NCBI GenBank assembly: GCA_038230595.1
Contig: JBBRMY010000076.1
Span: forward strand, 1 to 12,369
Length of the DNA: 12,369 bases
Reading direction: 5' to 3'
Source: JBBRMY01 sp038230595
GTDB lineage: Bacteria > Bacteroidota > Ignavibacteria > Tepidaquicellales > Tepidaquicellaceae
Shown: one piece after another, positions 7,474-12,369 of the stretch
Numbering within the stretch: the stretch's first letter is position 1
Layout of the letters: every line of letters begins with the position of its first letter
Program-made: the position numbers and the translations under genes
Notes under the pieces: generated by a model
Seen by the model: only the letters and a program-made list of their open reading frames with translations
Told to the model about the DNA's origin: nothing
Databases searched by the model: none

Positions 7474-7956
7474 CTATTTCTTTTTCTCTTTTAATCTCTT
7501 CAGAACATTTTCCGGAATAAACTCTATTATATTCGCATCATAAGAAGCGAGCTCTCTTATCAGTGATGAATTGAGGTAAGTATATTTTTCATTCGGCATT
7601 AAAAAAATTGTATTAATACCCGGCTCAAGCTTTCTGTTAGCCTGACAAATTTGAAATTCATAATCAAAATCTGAAATTGCCCTTAACCCTCTGATTATAA
7701 CTGTTGCATTTTTTTCTTTTGCAAACCTCACAAGCAATCCGTCAAAATATTCAACTTCTACATTTTTGTATTTCTGAATACATTCACTTATCATATCCCT
7801 TCTTTCTTCAGAAGTGAACATAGGTGTCTTTCCTGCATTTATCGCAATTGTAACTATCACTTTATCAAAGAGATCAGAAGCTCTTTCAATAATATCCAGA
7901 TGTCCGTTAGTTATAGGATCAAAAGTCCCGGGATAGATAGCAGTTATATTTTTCAA
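7474..7956 (-). CDS. coaD: phosphopantetheine adenylyltransferase
   Basis: CoaD transfers the AMP moiety of ATP to 4'-phosphopantetheine, giving dephospho-CoA, the penultimate step of coenzyme A synthesis. The nucleotidyltransferase motif PGTFDPITNGH (9-19, with the T/HxGH-type NGH) opens the protein. RGLRAISDFDYE (89-100) forms the substrate-binding segment, and YTYLNSSLIRE (125-135) is the ISSS/T-x-x-R-E equivalent with Arg134. The length of 160 is typical. The start is TTG (7954-7956): the family motif begins within eight residues, no in-frame ATG lies before it, and an in-frame TAA stands six codons upstream. It follows rsmD after 21 nt as the last gene of the minus-strand operon. The rsmD-coaD pairing is widespread in bacteria. 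Confidence 0.95.
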   Translation of the reverse strand: MKNITAIYPGTFDPITNGHLDIIERASDLFDKVIVTIAINAGKTPMFTSEERRDMISECIQKYKNVEVEYFDGLLVRFAKEKNATVIIRGLRAISDFDYEFQICQANRKLEPGINTIFLMPNEKYTYLNSSLIRELASYDANIIEFIPENVLKRLKEKKK

Positions 7957-7977
7957 ATCTGAGCTATAGTTTTAAGT

Positions 7978-8514
7978 TCAATTTTCCTGATTAATCCGGA
8001 AATCAAAAAATGTGAAATTTGTAATGCCGATCTTTTTTTCTTTTATGATCTTTTCCTTTATTTCATTGACCAAGACAAGATCACCTGAATGCTCAAGAAT
8101 AAAATAGCAGTTTTGTGCAGATGCAAGAGTTATAAGTTCATTAAGATCTTCATAATTATAAGGCGGATCTGCAAAGATCAGGTCTGTTGTAATCGGATAT
8201 CTTATATAATCCAGACAGCAATGCTTTACAATAAGGCATTTATCTTCAACTGCTAAAGCTCTGACATTTTTACTGACAGCTATTATGTTCTTATCAATGA
8301 AAATGCAGCGGTCTGCGCCTCGTGAAATGAATTCCAACCCAATTGATCCTGAGCCGCAAAACATATCTATTACTTTACTTCCTTCGGGCTCAAAAAAATT
8401 AATTATTAAATTAAAAAGGGATTCTTTAGCTCTGTCAGTCGTAGGTCGAACTCTGTCATCTTTTCCCGGAGAAATAAGCTGTCTGCTTTTATATTTTCCT
8501 GAAATAATTCTCAA
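7978..8514 (-). CDS. rsmD: 16S rRNA (guanine(966)-N2)-methyltransferase
   Basis: RsmD methylates N2 of G966 of 16S rRNA on assembled 30S particles, using S-adenosylmethionine. The N-terminal RIISGKYKSRQL and the RPTTDRAKESLFN segment (23-35) are hallmark RsmD blocks. The SAM-binding motif I is DMFCGSGSIGLE (50-61), followed by the acidic end of the next strand (IFIDKN, 71-76). The catalytic motif ADPPY is at 115-119. Its 178 residues are close to the usual 180-190. The only suitable start is TTG (8512-8514), because the canonical MRIISG sequence begins exactly there and the in-frame upstream codons contain no ATG. It lies 31 nt after the PilM-like gene and 21 nt before coaD. Confidence 0.95.
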   Translation of the reverse strand: MRIISGKYKSRQLISPGKDDRVRPTTDRAKESLFNLIINFFEPEGSKVIDMFCGSGSIGLEFISRGADRCIFIDKNIIAVSKNVRALAVEDKCLIVKHCCLDYIRYPITTDLIFADPPYNYEDLNELITLASAQNCYFILEHSGDLVLVNEIKEKIIKEKKIGITNFTFFDFRINQEN

Positions 8515-8545
8515 TTCACCATATCTTGAAGTTCCGAAGCAATTC

Positions 8546-9475
8546 TTAATTCAGCTTTACAGCAAGTCCGCAAAGTGCTGAGAACCGGGAAAAATTCTCA
8601 TTCGTATTTTTTCCTGAAAGCAGCTGTCGTGAAAGCTTCAGCTTAAGAAAAGGATCAATAATGCAAATGGGGATATTTTTCAATTCTCCGTTTTCACCAT
8701 TAAGTCCTTCATTCATTTTTGGAACTCTGTTCAGAATATTATCTTCGTAATAAAATATTTTGGAAATATTAATATCGTTTTCTATCCTCATTCGCTTGAT
8801 GAAATCGGATATCAGCGCAGGGTCACCAACATTAAAGCTATTCATGAATTCATAATGCTTAAGCTTTTCATTACAAATAACGCTTAGCTCCATGCCTTTT
8901 GACCTGAAGCCAATTAAAAGTATTTCGCTGCTTGCAAGATCTGAAGGATAATTGTACTTCAAAAGCTTTTCAGATGAAAAATGGTCTATATCAATTATCT
9001 TTAAAGGAAATTTCAGAACTGAAAAAATATTCTTTACAAATTCCGTTTTGTTTTTATCCATAGCAATCAGCAATGCTTCATCAATATTTGCAGGCAGTCC
9101 TTTTTTATCCAGCTTGTAATATTTAATATTAAAATTCTGATGCTCGTCCGGGAAAAAATTGGAAAGCTCCCACATAAGATGATTGTGGATCATTTTAACA
9201 TCTTCTTTGAAATCAACAGGTATATTACTGATAAATGCCTGCGATGAATCAATAGTTACTCCTGCTGATTCTATTTCAATGCCTTCAGTTTTTATAGTAG
9301 TAGTTATAATATCTGAAAGCTCATAGATGGTGTTCTTGTCATTTTTAAGAATGGCAATATCTTTGGAAAGATCAATAGTTACAGATATCTCTTCGAGAGT
9401 AATAACTTCATTCATATTATTAACAAGCATCAGTCTAAGCTTGTTATCTCCGAATCCAAGTAAAAATTTAGCCAA
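8546..9475 (-). CDS. divergent PilM-like (actin-like fold) protein
   Basis: This 309-residue protein has the outline of PilM, the cytoplasmic actin-like component that links type IV pilus inner-membrane proteins. AGVTIDSSQAFISNIPV (71-87) corresponds to the PilM strand region before the helix that reads HLMWELSNFFP (99-109). Then come ALLIAMDKNKTEFVKNIFSVLKFPLKIIDID (134-164) and the C-terminal FSRFSALCGLAVKL (295-308), which resembles the PilM ending. The phosphate-binding loops look degraded: the N-terminal LLGFGDNKLRLML and the second loop ILLIGFRSKGMELSVI lack the usual DxG pattern, so ATP binding is doubtful. The start is TTG (9473-9475), one nt after the stop of the upstream gene; the first strand begins at once, and the next Met (16) would cut it. 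No signal peptide. Assignment rests on pattern recognition only and could be another actin-like or unrelated family. Confidence 0.6.
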   Translation of the reverse strand: MAKFLLGFGDNKLRLMLVNNMNEVITLEEISVTIDLSKDIAILKNDKNTIYELSDIITTTIKTEGIEIESAGVTIDSSQAFISNIPVDFKEDVKMIHNHLMWELSNFFPDEHQNFNIKYYKLDKKGLPANIDEALLIAMDKNKTEFVKNIFSVLKFPLKIIDIDHFSSEKLLKYNYPSDLASSEILLIGFRSKGMELSVICNEKLKHYEFMNSFNVGDPALISDFIKRMRIENDINISKIFYYEDNILNRVPKMNEGLNGENGELKNIPICIIDPFLKLKLSRQLLSGKNTNENFSRFSALCGLAVKLN

Positions 9476-9476
9476 A

Positions 9477-10001
9477 TTAATTTTCTGTTTTAATAAATTC
9501 TTTCATTTTATCGAACTTCTTTTCTCCGATCCCTTTCACACTCATAATATCTGAAGCCTTTTTAAAGGGCTTTTTGCTTCTGTATTCAATAATTTTATCT
9601 GCCGTCGATTCCCCAACTCCGGGCAGCTTTATCAGATCGCTTTTCGGAACTGTATTTATATTTATTAATGTGTTCTTTAAAAAATCCTGCTTGCTTCCAT
9701 TGACGGTTTTTTTGCCCTTTGAATTCATCGAATCCAAAGCAGCTTCAGAGAATAATTTTTTCTGATATGCCGAACTATCATTTCTAATAGTATCAGAAAC
9801 AGCGAAGTCGTTTCTCGTGCTTAATACTTTGAAAATTGAATCCGATTTCGAATAATCATAAGGCTTAGAAGTATGAATATATCCTTCGAAAAGCTTTATT
9901 CCGGCTGCAGCTAAAATAACAACTGTAATGAATAGAATTAACTTCTTTTCATTTCCAGTAAAATTCAGATTTTTTATTGAATCCTTTATTTTCCCGATCA
10001 T
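9477..10001 (-). CDS. membrane-anchored ComEA-like helix-hairpin-helix protein
   Basis: A 174-residue protein with a short charged N-terminus and one transmembrane helix (about 21-36, LILFITVVILAAAGIK). A low-complexity polar linker (about 45-110) leads to a C-terminal double helix-hairpin-helix domain. The first hairpin spans about 115-143 (ININTVPKSDLIKLPGVGESTADKIIEYR, turn LPGVG at 126-130). The second spans about 148-172 (turn VKGIG at 155-159). This layout matches ComEA-type DNA receptors, in which the domain binds double-stranded DNA non-specifically, in competent bacteria during uptake. The ATG at 9999-10001 gives the membrane helix near the N-terminus. It is the first gene of the minus-strand operon, and its TAA is one nt from the TTG of the PilM-like gene. 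A role in competence is inferred; other HhH membrane proteins are possible. Confidence 0.8.
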   Translation of the reverse strand: MIGKIKDSIKNLNFTGNEKKLILFITVVILAAAGIKLFEGYIHTSKPYDYSKSDSIFKVLSTRNDFAVSDTIRNDSSAYQKKLFSEAALDSMNSKGKKTVNGSKQDFLKNTLININTVPKSDLIKLPGVGESTADKIIEYRSKKPFKKASDIMSVKGIGEKKFDKMKEFIKTEN

Positions 10002-10032
10002 TTCTATGCAAATAATAAGTATAATAAAAAAC

Positions 10033-10056
10033 AGTTAAAAGTTATAACTATTAACT
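10033..10056. promoter_or_regulatory. 24-bp near-perfect palindrome in a divergent intergenic region
   Basis: The arms read AGTTAAAAGTTA and TAACTATTAACT. They are reverse complements except for one mismatched pair (positions 10039 and 10050), so 22 of 24 bases are symmetric. It lies in the 129 nt between the divergent ComEA-like and Asp-box genes, about 10 nt upstream of a TATACT on the minus strand (10018-10023), where a repressor or activator dimer could act. Its AT-rich content makes chance symmetry possible, and there is no T tract to suggest a terminator. Confidence 0.35.
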
Positions 10057-10071
10057 ATAGCCTGTAATGCG

Positions 10072-10100
10072 TTGTAATTATTATTCGGGACGACTAAATT
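10072..10100 (+). promoter_or_regulatory. candidate promoter for the Asp-box protein gene
   Basis: TTGTAA at 10072-10077 and TAAATT at 10095-10100 are spaced by 17 nt and each match four of six consensus positions. Transcription from about 10107 would give a leader of about 24 nt before the ATG at 10131. The spacer holds the only GC-rich bases nearby (CGGGACGAC, 10086-10094). No ribosome-binding site is visible. Confidence 0.28.
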
Positions 10101-10130
10101 TTAATAAGTTTAATTCAATTTAAAAGACTA

Positions 10131-12369
10131 ATGACCAGATCCAGAAAATATTTATTAGCGTTATATATAGTTTTCATTTGTTTTTCCGTTTTTGCTTTAA
10201 AAAGTAAGATCAGCTTTCTAAATTTTGCGGGCACTTCCAAAACTGAACAGGAAATGGAAGAAAATGAAAAGTCAGGTCCATCAGGATCTTATGAATCAAT
10301 GCATTTTATTAATGACATGAGGGCATATCCGGATGCTGATATTCCACAGGATAGATTTTATGCAGCATATCAGTATTCAAAAGACAGAATGCATGAGTTG
10401 TCACCTTCTTCCGGAAAAGCACCTGCGCCATGGAAATCTCTTGGACCAACAAATATCGGAGGGCGCTGCCTATCCATGGTTGTTAATCCGGTTGATACAA
10501 GTATGGTATATGTTGGCTCAGCATCGGGTGGACTTTGGAAGTCAATAACAGGAGGTCTTGGAGCAGCCGCATGGAGCTATGTCGAAACCGGATTTCCGGT
10601 TCAGGCTGTGGGAGCAATAGCTATCGACCCTTCCAATCCAAATAATCTGTATATAGGTACAGGTGAAAATTACGGATATCAGGCATCTTTGAACGGACTG
10701 GATAATAGATTGACGAGGGGAATGTATGGTATCGGAATTTTAAAAAGCACAAATGCAGGAGCTACATGGGTTAAATCTCTCGACTGGACTTATCAGAGTC
10801 AGACAGGAGTATGGAAAGTTCTTATAAATCCAAAAAATACATCGATACTGTATGCTGGAACAAGTGAAGGTATTTATAAATCTTCAAATGCAGGGGTAAA
10901 CTGGAATCAGGTTTTGAATTTTAAAATGGTTGTTGATATGGAGATCGATGCAGTTGATACAAATATTGTTTATGCTTCTATTGGTGACCTTACAAATATT
11001 TCTCCAGTACCGAATGTAGGAATTTATAAGACAACTGATTCAGGTATTAACTGGGTAAAATTAACCGGCGGGCTTCCTGCTACATGGACAGGAAAAACAA
11101 CTATCGAGCTTTATAAAAACAATCCTAAGATAATTTACGCTAGTGTTGCAAATGATCTTTCATATATCGGTATGTATAAAAGTACTAATGCAGGAGTTAA
11201 CTGGACTATCGGCAGTACTGCCGTTCCGATCGGAAATCAGGGGTGGTATAACAATGGATTATTTGTGAAAACAAATGATTCTTCTCAGGTACTTGCAGGA
11301 ACACTTAATGTTGAAAGATCAATCAACAGTGGTACTTCGTTTTCTACTATGACCAGCTGGTCTGCATGGAATACCGGTGTTGTCAATCCGGGTGACCCCG
11401 AAGGACCTTCAAATTTTGTTCATGCTGATGTGCATTTCTTTGCATCAAATCCGCTCGATCCGAATAAAATTTATGTGATTGCGGATGGCGGCATGTATCG
11501 TTCTAATGATTTTGCCGGAACATTTTTTTCATGCAACGGAGGATTGGTCACTTCACAATTCTATAACTCATTTGCAAACTCATTTCAGGATTCAAATTTT
11601 GCTTTAGGCGGCTTGCAGGATAATAGAAGCGGTCTTTACCAGGGAAATTCTAACAATGCATTTTACAAAACATTTGTAGGTGACGGATTCTGGTGCGGAG
11701 TGAATTCATCCAATGATAATATTGTTTATACGGAATATTCTTACGGAGATATTAATAAATCAGTAGACAGGGGAGTTTCATGGTCTGATATCGGAATGCC
11801 GAGCGCAAGTGATCCAAACAAATATTGCTTTTCAGCTCCATATGTAGTTTGCAGAACTAATTCCAATATACTTTACGGTGGCGGCTTAGGGATTTATAAG
11901 TCAACTACAGGAGGAGGCAACTGGGCTGGCCCTTTCGGAGCGGCAACTTTTAATAACAATAAGGTTCTTTCGATGGCAGTTTCAAATAACGGAACAGACA
12001 CTTTGTACTGCGGTACAATTCCGGGAGCATCTGCAGGTGGAATTTACAGATCATTTAATGCAGGACTTAACTGGACAAATGTTACTGGTGCACTACCACA
12101 GAAATATCCTATAGATATGAATGTAAATCCAAACAATGTAAACGAAGTCTTTGTAACTTACGGCGGCTTTGGTAACGGTCATGTATTCAGGTCGACTAAT
12201 GCTGGTACCAACTGGACTGATATATCTATTGGATTGCCTGATGTACCTACAGAATCCGTTGTATGTGATCCGTTGTATCCAACAAATATTTATATCGGAA
12301 ATGATATCGGAGTTTATGTAAGCACAAATTCAGGAAGTACATGGAATTTATTTTCAACAGGGATGCATA
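10131..12369 (+). CDS. exported Asp-box (BNR/sortilin-like) beta-propeller protein, 3' end beyond window
   Basis: An uninterrupted frame of 746 codons runs from the ATG at 10131 to the window edge, so only the N-terminal part is visible. The first 22 or so residues (MTRSRKYLLALYIVFICFSV and following) form a signal peptide. A linker precedes the family opening APWKSLGPTNIGGRCLSMVV and VGSASGGLWKS, frequent in secreted Bacteroidetes and Ignavibacteria proteins annotated as BNR, sortilin or glycosyl hydrolase repeat. At least nine Asp-boxes of form S-T-N-A-G-x-N-W follow at about 45-50 residue spacing, together with DPxNPNxxY strands and a GLQDNRSG turn. The fold should be one or two beta-propellers acting outside the cell. 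The activity (glycan binding, hydrolysis or adhesion) cannot be told. A C-terminal type IX secretion sorting domain would be expected but lies outside the window. Confidence 0.88.
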   Translation, partial: MTRSRKYLLALYIVFICFSVFALKSKISFLNFAGTSKTEQEMEENEKSGPSGSYESMHFINDMRAYPDADIPQDRFYAAYQYSKDRMHELSPSSGKAPAPWKSLGPTNIGGRCLSMVVNPVDTSMVYVGSASGGLWKSITGGLGAAAWSYVETGFPVQAVGAIAIDPSNPNNLYIGTGENYGYQASLNGLDNRLTRGMYGIGILKSTNAGATWVKSLDWTYQSQTGVWKVLINPKNTSILYAGTSEGIYKSSNAGVNWNQVLNFKMVVDMEIDAVDTNIVYASIGDLTNISPVPNVGIYKTTDSGINWVKLTGGLPATWTGKTTIELYKNNPKIIYASVANDLSYIGMYKSTNAGVNWTIGSTAVPIGNQGWYNNGLFVKTNDSSQVLAGTLNVERSINSGTSFSTMTSWSAWNTGVVNPGDPEGPSNFVHADVHFFASNPLDPNKIYVIADGGMYRSNDFAGTFFSCNGGLVTSQFYNSFANSFQDSNFALGGLQDNRSGLYQGNSNNAFYKTFVGDGFWCGVNSSNDNIVYTEYSYGDINKSVDRGVSWSDIGMPSASDPNKYCFSAPYVVCRTNSNILYGGGLGIYKSTTGGGNWAGPFGAATFNNNKVLSMAVSNNGTDTLYCGTIPGASAGGIYRSFNAGLNWTNVTGALPQKYPIDMNVNPNNVNEVFVTYGGFGNGHVFRSTNAGTNWTDISIGLPDVPTESVVCDPLYPTNIYIGNDIGVYVSTNSGSTWNLFSTGMH
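10746..12344 (+). repeat. Asp-box repeat array within the propeller protein
   Basis: Clear Asp-boxes lie at 10746-10769 (STNAGATW), 10881-10904 (SSNAGVNW), 11031-11054 (TTDSGINW), 11181-11204 (STNAGVNW), 11760-11783 (SVDRGVSW), 11901-11924 (STTGGGNW), 12051-12074 (SFNAGLNW), 12192-12215 (STNAGTNW) and 12321-12344 (STNSGSTW). Degenerate copies sit near 10542 (SITGG) and 11502 (SNDFAGTF). Each lies in the turn between two strands of a propeller blade, usually after I/M-Y-K/R. Spacing within blocks is 43-50 residues, with one gap of about 193 residues between the fourth and fifth boxes. Confidence 0.85.

Noticed and set aside
8285..8581. 98-codon + strand frame opposite rsmD
   Set aside because: It is a shadow of rsmD motif-coding sequence; no signal, motif or regulatory context supports it.
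10333..10548. 71-codon + strand frame near the right end
   Set aside because: It is out of frame inside the much longer Asp-box protein gene, whose repeats and opening motif are unmistakable.

Overview
The window is AT-rich chromosomal DNA, most likely from a member of the Bacteroidetes/Chlorobi/Ignavibacteria (FCB) assemblage. The evidence is the dnaN-recF-DUF721(dciA)-gyrB order, the near absence of Shine-Dalgarno sequences with A/T-rich stretches before start codons, the coaD/rsmD pairing, and a large exported Asp-box (BNR/sortilin-like) protein of a type common in Ignavibacteria and Bacteroidetes. The assignment to the broad group is an inference; the exact lineage cannot be fixed from this sequence.

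Left arm (219-6748, + strand): dnaN, recF, a DciA/DUF721 gene, gyrB, a small outer-membrane beta-barrel candidate and uppP follow one another with gaps of 6-30 nt. They look like one transcription unit ending in a strong hairpin-T terminator at 6783-6809. The unit joins replication and topology functions (sliding clamp, gap repair, probable helicase loader, gyrase) to two envelope genes. The 218 nt before dnaN are very AT-rich and carry a candidate promoter but no recognisable DnaA box, and dnaA is not in the window. The DnaN protein carries an insertion of about 95 residues in its first domain, part of it a predicted coiled coil. This is the most unusual feature seen.

Middle (6851-7956): a single + strand gene encodes an exported thioredoxin-fold protein with no cysteine at all. 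It converges on the minus-strand coaD, and a 14-bp-stem bidirectional terminator lies between them.

Right arm, minus strand (10001 down to 7474): a membrane-anchored ComEA-like helix-hairpin-helix protein, a divergent PilM-like protein, rsmD and coaD form a compact operon. Three of its four genes appear to start with TTG. The first two hint at a type IV pilus or DNA-uptake link, but no other pilus gene is visible.

Right end (10131-12369, + strand): a divergently transcribed, very long exported protein with at least nine Asp-box repeats runs off the window edge. The 129-nt divergent intergenic region holds a 24-bp near-perfect palindrome. No tRNA, rRNA, CRISPR array, insertion sequence or prophage was seen. 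Most genes here are conserved housekeeping genes, and no clearly new multi-gene system is evident.
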